Source: Variovorax sp. 54 (GTDB taxonomy: Bacteria > Pseudomonadota > Gammaproteobacteria > Burkholderiales > Burkholderiaceae_C). Taken from it: a stretch of 64,000 nt of DNA. Shown piece after piece: positions 16,714 through 26,036 of the stretch. The notes under the pieces were generated by a model, which was given only the letters and a program-made list of their open reading frames with translations, made no database searches and was not told the origin of the DNA. The position numbers and the translations under genes were made by a program. The DNA is taken from positions 2,418,001-2,482,000 of the forward strand of contig NZ_PEFF01000001.1 of the NCBI RefSeq assembly GCF_002754375.1. Direction: 5' to 3'. Positions within the stretch are counted from its first letter, which is position 1. Each line of letters opens with the position of its first letter.

Positions 16714-17778
16714 ATGAAGAAGACAGCCGCCGCCGGCCTCGCGCTGGCGGCCTCCAGCACCCTTGCGTTCGCGCAAAGCACCGTCACCGTTTACGGCACG
16801 GTCGACCTGTACGTGGCGCATGCCAAGTCGGGCTCCGCCTCCTCGATGCGGCTCGAGGACGGCGGCCAGACCGCCTCGCGCCTGGGCTTTCGCGGCACCG
16901 AAGACCTGGGCGGCGGCCTGGGTGCGCATTTCACGCTGGAGAGCGGCTTTGCGCCCGACACCGGCAACGGCACGCTGCCCGGCCCTGCGATGTCGTTCAG
17001 CCGCCAGTCCTTCGTCGGCTTCTCGGCGCCGTGGGGGCAGATCGACGCGGGCCGCATGTACACGCCGATGTTCTACGCGCTGTTCCGGGCGGACCCTTAC
17101 GGGCTGAACTCGGTGTTCTCGCCGATCAACCTGGTGGCCGCCACCGACGCGCAACCGGGCATGACACCCTTCGCGGCGCGCGCCAGCAACATGGTGCGCT
17201 ACCGCACGCCGGCCAGCATGGAGTTCTTCGCCGACCTGGCCTACGCGCCCGGCGAATCGAGCGCGCCGAGCCACCAGAGCGGCAACTTCTACGGCGGCAA
17301 TGTCGGCTGGGCGCGCAAGCCGTACTACATCGCCTACGCCTTCCAGCACGCGCGCTCCGGCACCGGCGCAGCGCCCGTGGCCTCGCCCGCCACCACGACC
17401 TACCAGGCGCTGACGGGTTCCTACGAGCTGCCGTCGATCGGCCTGCAGCTGTACGCGAGCTACGTGCGCAACGCGTCGAGCCTGCCCCACGTGCCGACCG
17501 CGAAGCTCGTGAACCTGGGCGCCACCTACAACGTGACGCCGGCCTCGAACCTGATCTTCGGCGCCACGCAGCGCACGGTGGCCGAGAGCGAACGCTCGCA
17601 GCTGGCGTGGACGCTGGGCTACGACTACTACCTGAGCAAGCGCACCGTGGTCTATGCGCGCTGGCTGCGCCTGCTGAACCGGCACGGCGCCTCGGCCTCG
17701 CTCGGGACCATTCCGGTGATCGCCAACAGCGGCAACGACGTGCGCGTGCTCGCCACCGGCATCCGCCACAACTTTTGA
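16714..17778 (+). CDS. Gram-negative porin, betaproteobacterial type
   Basis: A 354-residue outer-membrane general porin. It has a signal peptide (MKKTAAAGLALAASSTLAFA), mature start QSTVTVYGTVDLYV, the family block SRLGFRGTEDLGGGL, and the closing beta-strand ending in aromatic IRHNF. It is the first gene of a plus-strand run encoding an acyl-CoA synthetase, Bug binding proteins and unknown enzymes, so it probably admits that pathway's substrate. Upstream lie the Crp-like palindrome and a GGAGAC ribosome-binding site. Confidence 0.93.
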   Translation: MKKTAAAGLALAASSTLAFAQSTVTVYGTVDLYVAHAKSGSASSMRLEDGGQTASRLGFRGTEDLGGGLGAHFTLESGFAPDTGNGTLPGPAMSFSRQSFVGFSAPWGQIDAGRMYTPMFYALFRADPYGLNSVFSPINLVAATDAQPGMTPFAARASNMVRYRTPASMEFFADLAYAPGESSAPSHQSGNFYGGNVGWARKPYYIAYAFQHARSGTGAAPVASPATTTYQALTGSYELPSIGLQLYASYVRNASSLPHVPTAKLVNLGATYNVTPASNLIFGATQRTVAESERSQLAWTLGYDYYLSKRTVVYARWLRLLNRHGASASLGTIPVIANSGNDVRVLATGIRHNF

Positions 17779-17795
17779 CTTCCGATACCTCCGAC

Positions 17796-19913
17796 ATGCC
17801 CATGGACTTCTTCTCTTCGCAAGCCGAATCCCTGTCGGCCCTGTTCGCGCCACGTTCCATCGCGGTGGTCGGCGCCTCGTCCAACGCGCAGAAGATCGGC
17901 GGCATTCCCGTCGACTACCAGCGCCGCTTCGGCTTCGAGGGCGCGCTGTACCCGGTGAACCCGAACGCCGACCGCATCCAGGACCTGCCGGCTTTTCCGA
18001 GCCTGCGCGCCATCGGCCAGCCGGTGGACCTGGCCATCCTCGCGGTGCCGTCGGCACTGGTCGATGGTGCGCTCGACGACGCCATCGCGGCCGGCGTGAA
18101 AGGCGTGGTGCTGTTCTCTTCGGGCTTCGCGGAAGTGGGCGCCGAGGGCGCGGCGGCGCAGGCCCGGCTCGGCGACAAGGCGCGCGCCGCGGGCGTGCGG
18201 CTGGTCGGCCCCAACTGCCTGGGCTTCATGAACATCGCGCGCCATGTGTACGCGACCTTCTCGCCCGCGCCCGGCGTGGGCCGCGTGATGCCGGGGCGCA
18301 TCGGGCTGGTGAGCCAGTCGGGCGCGTTCGGCGCCTATGCCTACGCGACGGCGCGGGCGCGCGGCGTCGGCCTGTCGCTGTGGGCCACCACCGGCAACGA
18401 GGCCGACGTGCAGGTGGCCGACTGCCTGGCCTGGCTTGCGCAGGACCCCGACACCGACGTGATCATGGCCTACATGGAAGGCTGCCGCGACGGCCCCCGC
18501 CTGCGCGCGGCGCTGGCCCTGGCGCAGGCCAACGGCAAGCCCGTGGTGATGGTCAAGGTCGGGCGCACCGCACTGGGTGCCGAAGCCGCCGCCTCGCACA
18601 CCGCCGCGCTGGCGGGCGACGACGCGGTGTACGACGCCGTGTTCCGCCAGTACGGCGTGCTGCGCGCGCGCAACCTCACGGAGTTCTTCGACCTGGCCCA
18701 CAGCGCGGCCGTGGCGGGCCGCCCGCGCGACCGCTCGATCGGCCTGTTCACGCTCTCTGGCGGCGTCGGCGCGCTGATGGCCGACGAGGCCTCGGCCCAG
18801 GGCCTCGATGCCCAGCCACTGAGCGATTCCGCGCAGGACACGCTGCGCAGCTGGGTGCCCTTCGCGGCACCGCGCAACCCGGTCGACATCACCGGGCAGG
18901 TGACCAACGACATGACGCTCATCGAACGCACGGCGCGCGTGATGCTCGACGACCGCGGCTTCGCATCGTGGATGGGCTTTCTCGCAGCAGCGGGTGCGTC
19001 GGATGCGTTCTGGCCGGTGCTGCGCTCGCTCGTGACTTCGCTGCGCGAGGCCTATCCCGACACGCTGCTGGCGGTGAGCACGCTGCTCTCGCCGGAGCGC
19101 CGCGCCGAGCTGGAGGCGATGCGCTGCCTGGTGTTCGCCGACCCGTCGGATGGCATCCGCACGATCGCCGCGCTGGCGGGGCTGAAGCCTGCGGCGGCGG
19201 TGGCTGCGGCGCCCGCATCCATCAAGGCGTCATTGACGCTCGCGCCCGGCACGATGTCCGAACCCGACGCGCTCGCACTGCTCGCCGACGCCGGCGTGCC
19301 CGTGGTCGCGCACCGCGTGGTGCGCAGCGCCGATGAAGCGGCTGCCGCCGCCGAGGCGCTCGGCGATGCGGTGGTGGTGAAGATCGTCAGCGCCGACATC
19401 CCGCACAAGTCGGACGTCGGCGGCGTGGCGCTCGGGCTGCGCGGCGCGGCGCAGGCGCGTGCGGCCTTCGAGCGCACGCGCGACCACGCGCTCACCGCGC
19501 GGCCCGAGGCGCGGCTCGACGGTGCGCTGGTGGCGCGCATGCTGACCGGCGGCGTCGAGTGCATCGCGGGCGTGCACCGCGACCCGGTGTTCGGGCCGGT
19601 GCTGATGTTCGGCCTGGGCGGCATCCATGTCGAGACGCTGCGCGACGTGTCGCTGCGCGCATTGCCGATCACGCGCGACGACGCGCTGGCGATGGTGCGC
19701 GAGCTGCGCGCCTTCGCGATCCTGAACGGCGCACGCGGCCGGCCGCCGGTCGACCTCGGCTCGATCGCCGATGCGTTGTGCGCGCTCGCCGACTTTGCAC
19801 AGCGCGCGGGCGACTCGCTCGACAGCGCCGAGATCAACCCGCTGATCGCACGCCCGCAGGCCGAGGGCGGCTGCGTGGCGGTCGACGCGCTGATCGTCGG
19901 CCGCGCGCCCTGA
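17796..19913 (+). CDS. ADP-forming acyl-CoA synthetase (acetate-CoA ligase family)
   Basis: A 705-residue fusion of the alpha and beta parts of NDP-forming acyl-CoA synthetases. Domains in order are a CoA-binding Rossmann fold (SIAVVGASSNAQKIGG), a ligase domain with the phospho-histidine loop ASHTAALAG, and a C-terminal ATP-grasp domain (VVVKIVSADIPHKSDVGGVALGL; MFGLGGIHVE). It lacks the GNAT domain of PatZ-type proteins. It would activate a carboxylic acid to its CoA ester. It follows the porin by 17 bases, within a presumed catabolic operon. The acid it activates cannot be read from sequence. Confidence 0.9.
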   Translation: MPMDFFSSQAESLSALFAPRSIAVVGASSNAQKIGGIPVDYQRRFGFEGALYPVNPNADRIQDLPAFPSLRAIGQPVDLAILAVPSALVDGALDDAIAAGVKGVVLFSSGFAEVGAEGAAAQARLGDKARAAGVRLVGPNCLGFMNIARHVYATFSPAPGVGRVMPGRIGLVSQSGAFGAYAYATARARGVGLSLWATTGNEADVQVADCLAWLAQDPDTDVIMAYMEGCRDGPRLRAALALAQANGKPVVMVKVGRTALGAEAAASHTAALAGDDAVYDAVFRQYGVLRARNLTEFFDLAHSAAVAGRPRDRSIGLFTLSGGVGALMADEASAQGLDAQPLSDSAQDTLRSWVPFAAPRNPVDITGQVTNDMTLIERTARVMLDDRGFASWMGFLAAAGASDAFWPVLRSLVTSLREAYPDTLLAVSTLLSPERRAELEAMRCLVFADPSDGIRTIAALAGLKPAAAVAAAPASIKASLTLAPGTMSEPDALALLADAGVPVVAHRVVRSADEAAAAAEALGDAVVVKIVSADIPHKSDVGGVALGLRGAAQARAAFERTRDHALTARPEARLDGALVARMLTGGVECIAGVHRDPVFGPVLMFGLGGIHVETLRDVSLRALPITRDDALAMVRELRAFAILNGARGRPPVDLGSIADALCALADFAQRAGDSLDSAEINPLIARPQAEGGCVAVDALIVGRAP

Positions 19914-19945
19914 CGAACGACCACAACAACCACCGGAGACATCGC

Positions 19946-20947
19946 ATGACGACGACATTGAAGAATGGATTGGGGCGCGCACTCGGCATGGGCGCGGCGC
20001 TGGCCATCGCGGCAGGCATGGCAGCGGCCGCCACGGAGGCGCCCTTCCCCTCCAAGCCCGTGCGCATCATCGTGCAGTACCAGGCGGGCGGCTCGACAGA
20101 CATCCTCGCGCGGCTCGTGGCCGAGGGGCTGTCCAAGCGGCTCGGCCAGCCGGTGGTGGTCGAGAACCGCAGCGGCGCGGGCGGGATCATCGGCACCGAC
20201 TACGTCGCCAAGAGCCCGCCCGACGGCTACACGCTGCTGCTCACGGTGCCGGGCCCCGTCACAGCAAACCTGGTGCTCTACAGCAAGCTGCCCTACGACC
20301 CGCGCACCGACCTGCGCATGGTGTCGGACATCGCCACCACGCGCACCGTGCTGGCGGTGCACCCTTCGGTGCAGGCCACCGACTTCAAGAGCCTCGTCGC
20401 CACCGTGAAAGCCACGCCCGGCAAGTACTCCATGGGCTCGTGGGGCCCGGGCACGCAGCCGCACCAGGTGCAGGTGTACATGGACAAGGCCTACGGCCTG
20501 CAGACCATGCACGTGCCCTACAAGGGCGAGAGCCCGATGGCGATCGACCTGATCGGCGGCGTGATCCAGATGACCGTGGGCTCCATCACCACGCTGCAGC
20601 CGTACATCAAGGCCGGCAAGCTGCGCCCGCTGGCCGTGGCCGGCACCCGGCGCGCCCGCGCGCTGCCCGACGTGCCGACCTTCGCCGAGCAGGGCTACCC
20701 CGACGAGGTCTACGCCATGACCGGCCCGACCTCGCTGATGGCGCCGGCGAAGACGCCCGATGCCGTCATCGAGCGCCTGGGCCGCGAGGTCAGCGCGGTG
20801 GTGCGCCAGCCCGAGGTGAGCCGGCGCATCGAGGAGCTCGGCGCCGAGCCCGTGGGCAACCTGCCGCCCGAAGCCACCGCGGCCTACAAGGCCTTCCTGC
20901 CCGTGACGATGAAGCTCACGCAGGCCACGGGCGTGAAGCTCGATTGA
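19946..20947 (+). CDS. Bug/TctC-family tripartite tricarboxylate transporter substrate-binding protein
   Basis: A 333-residue periplasmic binding protein with a signal peptide (about 28 residues, ending near AAAATEA) and the Bug landmarks: PSKPVRIIVQYQAGGSTDILARL, ENRSGAGGIIGTDYVA, HVPYKGESPMAIDLIGG and the C-terminal VGNLPPEA. These proteins bind carboxylates and related small molecules. No TctA or TctB membrane partners are encoded in the window, which is common for Bug proteins in this family of bacteria. Start ATG at 19946 follows CACCGGAGACATCGC. Confidence 0.92.
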   Translation: MTTTLKNGLGRALGMGAALAIAAGMAAAATEAPFPSKPVRIIVQYQAGGSTDILARLVAEGLSKRLGQPVVVENRSGAGGIIGTDYVAKSPPDGYTLLLTVPGPVTANLVLYSKLPYDPRTDLRMVSDIATTRTVLAVHPSVQATDFKSLVATVKATPGKYSMGSWGPGTQPHQVQVYMDKAYGLQTMHVPYKGESPMAIDLIGGVIQMTVGSITTLQPYIKAGKLRPLAVAGTRRARALPDVPTFAEQGYPDEVYAMTGPTSLMAPAKTPDAVIERLGREVSAVVRQPEVSRRIEELGAEPVGNLPPEATAAYKAFLPVTMKLTQATGVKLD

Positions 20948-20997
20948 GCCGTCTCTTTGCACTCTCTTTTCCGAACCCCAGCTCCGAGGTCTTTTTC

Positions 20998-22386
20998 ATG
21001 AACGCTCCCGTCTCCACGCCCGACATCGCCGTCGCCCGCAAGGCGCTCGCCCGCTCCATCGGCCTGGCCGCCTTCGTCTACGGCTATCCGCTCACCGAGA
21101 CCTACCGCACCTGCGCGATGCAGACCGCGCCGCGTGCCGAACGCCGCAGCGGCGCCTCGGCCGGCTCCGATGTGCGCGCGCCGATGAACACGCTGCACCA
21201 CGCGCCGCGCCCGTCCACCGACCAGGACCGCGACGTGGTCACGCCCGCCAACGACCTGCTCTACACCATGGCCTGGCTGCACCTGGCCGACGGGCCGATG
21301 CTGCTCACGGTGCCCGCGTCGTCGCGCCATCCGGGGCGCTACTTCGTGCTGCCGCTGTACGACGCCTACACCGAGAACTTCGAGAACCTCGGCCCACGCA
21401 ACTGCAACCCCGACGGCGAAACCGTGGTGCTCGTGGGCCCCGGCGGCACCGTGCCGGAATCGCTCGCCGCCCACCGCGTGGTGCGCTGCCCGACCCACCT
21501 GATCTGGCTCATCGGCCGCATCCTCGTGGGTGATGAAAGCGACTGGCCGGCCGCGCGCGCGCTGCAGTCGGAGATCCAACTGAAGCCCGCACCCGGCACC
21601 GTGCTGCAGGGCCGCCCGGCGGCCATCGAACAGTGGGCTGGCCCGCACGAAGACGCCATGGCCGCTGCCTTCGAGCACGGCGAGCCGGCCGCTGACGTGG
21701 CGCCGCGCTTCTTCACCAACGTGTGCCACGCGCTGGCCGAGGCGCCGGGCCGCGTGGAAGACCGCGGCCTCGTGGCGTGGTTCGGCCAGGGCGGCCTGCT
21801 GGCGAACGCCGCGTTCTCGTGGGACGCGCTCGAAGCACCGCTGCGCGAAGGCCTCATCGAAGGCTTCGCCGAGGGCGCGCAGCTGGTCGGCGCGGTGGGC
21901 CGCAACCGCCGGCCCAAGCCCTGGTCGATGACACCGGCCACCGGCCGCTACGGCAACGAGTTCCTCGGCCGCGCGCGCACCGCCTACCTGGGCCTGGGCG
22001 CGCTGGCCACCAGCGAGGCGGTGTACGCCGCCGCGCACCACGACGCGAAGCAGGAACCGCTGGACGGCCAGCACCGCTATGCGATGCGCTTCGAGGCCGG
22101 CGACCTGCCGCCCGCGGACGCCTTCTGGTCGGTCACGCTGTACGACACCGACCGCTTCCTCTACCCCAACGAGATCCGCCGCCATGCCATCGGCGACCGC
22201 ACGCCCGGCCTGAAGCGCGGCGCCGACGGCAGCCTGGAGCTGGTGGTGAGCCACGCGCGCCCCGCCGATGCCGCCAACTGGCTGCCGGCGCCGGCCGGGC
22301 GCTTCTACCTGATCCTGCGCATGTACTACCCGCGCGAAGGCGTGCAGAGCTGGCGCATCCCCGCGCTGCAGGCACAGCAGGACTGA
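20998..22386 (+). CDS. DUF1254/DUF1214 domain protein (462 aa)
   Basis: A protein of unknown function with an N-terminal DUF1254 region (TPANDLLYTMAWLHLADGPM, then RYFVLPLYDAYTENFENLG) and a C-terminal DUF1214 region (FWSVTLYDTDRFLYPN, RHAIGDRTPGLKR, NWLPAPAGRFYLILRMYYP). No signal peptide is evident, unlike many relatives. It is the first of two tandem paralogues in a catabolic operon with an acyl-CoA synthetase and two Bug binding proteins. No catalytic residues are known for the family, so I assign no reaction. Confidence 0.85.
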   Translation: MNAPVSTPDIAVARKALARSIGLAAFVYGYPLTETYRTCAMQTAPRAERRSGASAGSDVRAPMNTLHHAPRPSTDQDRDVVTPANDLLYTMAWLHLADGPMLLTVPASSRHPGRYFVLPLYDAYTENFENLGPRNCNPDGETVVLVGPGGTVPESLAAHRVVRCPTHLIWLIGRILVGDESDWPAARALQSEIQLKPAPGTVLQGRPAAIEQWAGPHEDAMAAAFEHGEPAADVAPRFFTNVCHALAEAPGRVEDRGLVAWFGQGGLLANAAFSWDALEAPLREGLIEGFAEGAQLVGAVGRNRRPKPWSMTPATGRYGNEFLGRARTAYLGLGALATSEAVYAAAHHDAKQEPLDGQHRYAMRFEAGDLPPADAFWSVTLYDTDRFLYPNEIRRHAIGDRTPGLKRGADGSLELVVSHARPADAANWLPAPAGRFYLILRMYYPREGVQSWRIPALQAQQD

Positions 22387-22391
22387 GCACG

Positions 22392-23726
22392 ATGCAGCCC
22401 CACACCGACACCCTGCACGCCGTGGCCGAAGAGGCCGTGGTCTACGCCTACCCGCTCTACGAGATGTGCCGCATGCGCGCGGCCACCTCGCCGCAGCGCA
22501 CCGATGCCGCCGGCGAGGCGCCGCGACCGCAGCGCTGGTGCAACGTGTTCACGCACGCGCGCCAGCTGCTGCGCGCGGGCAAGAGCCGCGTCGTCACGCC
22601 GAACAACGACACGCTCTACACCAACGCCTGGCTCGACCTGGGCGACGGCCCGCTCGTGATCGACGTGCCCGACACCGCCGGCCGCTACTACGTCCTGGGC
22701 CTGCTCGACTTCTTCACCAACCCCTTTGCCCATCTCGGGCAGCGCCTCACGGGCACGGCGGCACGCTCCTTCGTGGTCACGCCACCGGGATGGCGCGGCA
22801 CGCTGCCCGCCGCCTTCGACGCACCGGGCGCGCGCATCGAAGCGCCCACGCGCTGGCTGTGGATCATCGGGCGCCTGCTGGTCGACGGCCCGCAGGACGT
22901 GCCGGCCGTCAACGCGCTGCAGGACGGCTTTCTCGTGCGCACGCTGGCCGACTGGCAGGCCGGCCGCGCCTCGGCGCCGCGCGCTTTCGATCCGGCCTGC
23001 GATCCGAAGGCACCGCTCACGGCGGAGCACTTCGCCGCGCAGGTGAACGCGGCGCTGCGCGACAACGCAGCGCCGGCCGGCGATGCGGCGCGGCTCGCGC
23101 GCTATGCCGCGCTCGGGATCGGGCCCGATGCAGGCGCGCTCGACGACGGCCAGCGCGCCGCGCTGCAGGCCGCGCTCGACACCGTGCTGCCACGGCTGCG
23201 CGAGGCGCAGTCGGGCCGCACCACGGCCTCAGGCTGGGTGCAGATGCCGTTGGTGGAAGGCTCCTTCGGCGACGACCACCTGGCGCGCGCGCTGATCGCG
23301 CTCAAGTACATCGGCATGCTCGAAAGCCGCGAGGCCACCTACCCGATGGCCTGGCACGACGCGACCGGCGAAGCCCTCACCGGCCAGCGCCGCTACACAC
23401 TACGCTTCGCGCCCGACGCGCTGCCGCCGGTCGACGCCTTCTGGTCGCTCACGATGTACGACACGCGCGACTACATGCTGGTCGACAACCCGATCGACCG
23501 CTACGCCATCGGCGACCGCACGCCGGGGCTGCGGCGCGATGCGGACGGCGGGCTCACGCTGCACATCCAGCACGCGCGTCCCGAGGGTGAGGCCGCACTC
23601 GCCAACTGGCTGCCGGCGCCCGAAGGCCACTTCTACCTCTGCCTGCGCGCCTATGTGCCGCGCGCCGAACTGCTCGACGGCCGCTATGTGCTGCCGCCCC
23701 TCACCGTCACCAAGGATTCCGCATGA
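22392..23726 (+). CDS. DUF1254/DUF1214 domain protein, tandem paralogue (444 aa)
   Basis: A second, diverged copy of the upstream DUF1254/DUF1214 protein, sharing TPNNDTLYTNAWLDLGDGPL, RYYVLGLLDFFTNPFAHLG, FWSLTMYDTRDYMLV, YAIGDRTPGLRR and NWLPAPEGHFYLCLRAYVP. The central region differs more than the two ends. It begins 5 bases after the first copy and its TGA overlaps the ATG of the MBL-fold gene, so all three are coexpressed. The two copies could form a mixed oligomer or act on successive intermediates. Its function is unknown. Confidence 0.85.
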   Translation: MQPHTDTLHAVAEEAVVYAYPLYEMCRMRAATSPQRTDAAGEAPRPQRWCNVFTHARQLLRAGKSRVVTPNNDTLYTNAWLDLGDGPLVIDVPDTAGRYYVLGLLDFFTNPFAHLGQRLTGTAARSFVVTPPGWRGTLPAAFDAPGARIEAPTRWLWIIGRLLVDGPQDVPAVNALQDGFLVRTLADWQAGRASAPRAFDPACDPKAPLTAEHFAAQVNAALRDNAAPAGDAARLARYAALGIGPDAGALDDGQRAALQAALDTVLPRLREAQSGRTTASGWVQMPLVEGSFGDDHLARALIALKYIGMLESREATYPMAWHDATGEALTGQRRYTLRFAPDALPPVDAFWSLTMYDTRDYMLVDNPIDRYAIGDRTPGLRRDADGGLTLHIQHARPEGEAALANWLPAPEGHFYLCLRAYVPRAELLDGRYVLPPLTVTKDSA

Positions 23727-25003
23727 CCACCACCGTTGAAAAACCCCAAGCAGCAGCAGAAGAAAAAGAAAAGCCCTTCCTCATCGTCGGCACCGGCACC
23801 GAGACCGTGGCGCCGGGCCTGCACATCCTGCGTGGGCAGGGGCAGTCGTTCGTGGCCGAGACCGACGCGGGCCTGGTCGTGATCGATGCCGGCCCGGGCG
23901 GCTCGGTGACGCAGGGCATGATCGACGCGCTGCGCCAGCTCAGCGACGCGCCGGTGCATGCGCTGTGCTTCAGCCACGGCCACATCGGCTACAACGCCGG
24001 TGTGCCGATGTGGCTGGCCCATGCCGCCGCGCGCGGCGATGCGCCGCCGCGGATCATTGCGCACCGCAATGTGCCGCGCCGCCTCGCGCGCTACGGCGAG
24101 ACGATGGCCCTGCAGCACCGCATGGCCGAGATCCAGTTCAACCGCCCGCCGGGCTTCTTCGACCACCGGCTGGTGACGCACCCGCCCACCGAGACCTTCG
24201 ACGACGTGCTGCAGATCGGCAGCGGCGAGCGCCGCATCGAGCTGCGCTGGGCGCCCTCGGAAACCGACGACGCGATCGCGCTGTGGAGCCCCGCGCAGCG
24301 CGTGCTGTACGGCGGCGCGGCGCTGATCGACTCCATTCCCAACATCGGCACGCCCTTTCGCACCATGCGCGACACGGTGCGCTGGGCCGACACGCTGGAG
24401 GCGCTGGCGGCGTTGACCCCGCGCAAGGCGGTGCGCGAATTCGGCGCCACGCTCGAAGGCGAAGACCAGGTGCAGCACGTGCTCCTGCACACGGCCCGCG
24501 CGCTGCGTTGGCTGCGCGCCGAGGTGGTGCGGCTCATGAACGAGGGGCTCAACGAGCGCGACATCCTGGCGCGCATCCGCTTCCCCGACGCGCTGTTCGC
24601 GGTCGAGTGGATGAAGCCCACCTACGGCGACCCCGGCTACATCGTGCGCGACATCTACCGCTCGGAGAACGGCTGGTGGGACCGCAACCCGACCTCGCTG
24701 CATCCGGCCGCACCCGAGGCCATCGGCCGCGCGGTGGCCGACGCCATCACCGACAAGCGCGGCGTGATCGACCAGGCGCGCACGCTGGCGGTAGCCAAGC
24801 AGTGGCAGCTCGCGCTGCACGTGATCGACCTGCTGGCCACCGCCGAGGGCGACGCGCTCGAGATCGCCGAGGCGCGCTCGCTCAAGGCCGAATGGCTGCG
24901 CGAGCGGGCGCGTGAAGTGCCCAGTTACGTCTCGCGCAACCTGTACCGCGTGGGCGCGGACATGATCGAACAGGGCACGCAGGCGCGCTTCGGCATCCGC
25001 TGA
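23723..25003 (+). CDS. MBL-fold alkylsulfatase-like protein with altered metal site
   Basis: A 426-residue protein with a metallo-beta-lactamase fold (VAPGLHILRGQG; GLVVIDAGPGG) followed by an alkylsulfatase dimerisation-like domain (GWWDRNPTSLHPAA; LKAEWLRERAREVPSYVSRN). In alkylsulfatases the first metal site is HxHxDH; here the block is SHGHIGYNAG, with His85 and His87 kept but Gly89 and Tyr90 replacing Asp and His. The second expected glutamate also seems absent (LYGGAALIDSIPN). Its chemistry is therefore uncertain. ATGA overlap with the upstream gene shows coupled translation. Confidence 0.83.
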   Translation: MTTTVEKPQAAAEEKEKPFLIVGTGTETVAPGLHILRGQGQSFVAETDAGLVVIDAGPGGSVTQGMIDALRQLSDAPVHALCFSHGHIGYNAGVPMWLAHAAARGDAPPRIIAHRNVPRRLARYGETMALQHRMAEIQFNRPPGFFDHRLVTHPPTETFDDVLQIGSGERRIELRWAPSETDDAIALWSPAQRVLYGGAALIDSIPNIGTPFRTMRDTVRWADTLEALAALTPRKAVREFGATLEGEDQVQHVLLHTARALRWLRAEVVRLMNEGLNERDILARIRFPDALFAVEWMKPTYGDPGYIVRDIYRSENGWWDRNPTSLHPAAPEAIGRAVADAITDKRGVIDQARTLAVAKQWQLALHVIDLLATAEGDALEIAEARSLKAEWLRERAREVPSYVSRNLYRVGADMIEQGTQARFGIR

Positions 25004-25028
25004 GGCCTTTCCATCGGAGACACGGACC

Positions 25029-26027
25029 ATGACAACCACACAACAACACTTCCGCTTCGGCCTGCGCACGCTGGTCGCCTGTTCCCTGGCCGCCTTGGCC
25101 GCCGCCAGCCACGCGCAAGGCGACGCCAGCTACCCCGACAAGCCCGTGACGCTGGTGGTGCCCACCGCGCCGGCCGGCGGCACCGACACCATGGCGCGGA
25201 TCATCGGCGACGGCCTCGGCAAGATCCTGAAGCAGCCCTTCGTGGTCGACAACCGCCCGGGCGCCAACGGCATCCTCGGCAGCGAGGTGGTGGCGCGTTC
25301 CACGCCCGACGGCTACCGGCTGCTGTTCACCTACGCCGCGACGATGGTGGTGAACCCCAGCCTCTACAAGAAGCTGCCCTACGACCCGCTGAAAGACTTC
25401 ATGCCGGTGGCGCAGGTCGGGCGCGGCGGCAACCTGCTGGTGGTGCGCAAGGACTTGCCGGTGAAGACGATCCAGGAGTTCGTCGCCTACGCCAAGGCGC
25501 GCCCCGACAAGCTCAGCTACTGCTCGTGGGGCAACGGCTCGGGCGGCCACCTGGCGATGGAAAGCCTGAAGAAGCCGGCCGGCCTCGTGATGACGCACGT
25601 GCCCTACAAGGGCAGCGGCCCCTGCGTGCAGGACCTGGTGGGCGGCCAGGTGGATGCGGCGTTCGCCGACATCTCGTCGACCGTGGAGATCGTGCGCGCC
25701 GGCCGCATCCGGGCCCTGGCCAACAGCGGCCCCTCGCGCATCCCGATGCTGCCCGACGTGCCGACCATGACCGAGAGCGGCTACCCCTTCACCACCTACG
25801 CCTGGTACGGCCTGATGGCGCCGGCCAAGACGCCGCCGGCGATCGTGAAGAAGCTCAACGAAGCCGTGAACCAGGTGCTGCGCGACCCCGCGGTGGTGCG
25901 CCGCATGTACGAGCTGAACTTCAACGACCTGCCGCAGAACACGCCCGAGCAGTTCGCCACCACGATCCGGAACGACCTGCGGGACTGGGGCGCGCTGGTG
26001 AAGGACATCGGGCTGACGCTTGAGTAG
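25029..26027 (+). CDS. Bug/TctC-family substrate-binding protein (second in operon)
   Basis: A 332-residue periplasmic binding protein with signal peptide ending ASHAQGD, then SYPDKPVTLVVPTAPAGGTD, DNRPGANGILGSEVVARS and HVPYKGSGPCVQDLVGGQVD. It is clearly diverged from the Bug protein at 19946, so the operon may recognise two related ligands. The ATG at 25029 follows a CGGAGACACGGACC ribosome-binding site. It is the last gene of the run, followed by a hairpin at 26037. Confidence 0.92.
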   Translation: MTTTQQHFRFGLRTLVACSLAALAAASHAQGDASYPDKPVTLVVPTAPAGGTDTMARIIGDGLGKILKQPFVVDNRPGANGILGSEVVARSTPDGYRLLFTYAATMVVNPSLYKKLPYDPLKDFMPVAQVGRGGNLLVVRKDLPVKTIQEFVAYAKARPDKLSYCSWGNGSGGHLAMESLKKPAGLVMTHVPYKGSGPCVQDLVGGQVDAAFADISSTVEIVRAGRIRALANSGPSRIPMLPDVPTMTESGYPFTTYAWYGLMAPAKTPPAIVKKLNEAVNQVLRDPAVVRRMYELNFNDLPQNTPEQFATTIRNDLRDWGALVKDIGLTLE

Positions 26028-26036
26028 GCGCCCCGG

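Noticed and set aside
17796..19913. Calling the acyl-CoA synthetase a PatZ-type protein acetyltransferase
   Set aside because: No GNAT domain is present at either end; the length is fully used by the CoA-binding, ligase and ATP-grasp domains.
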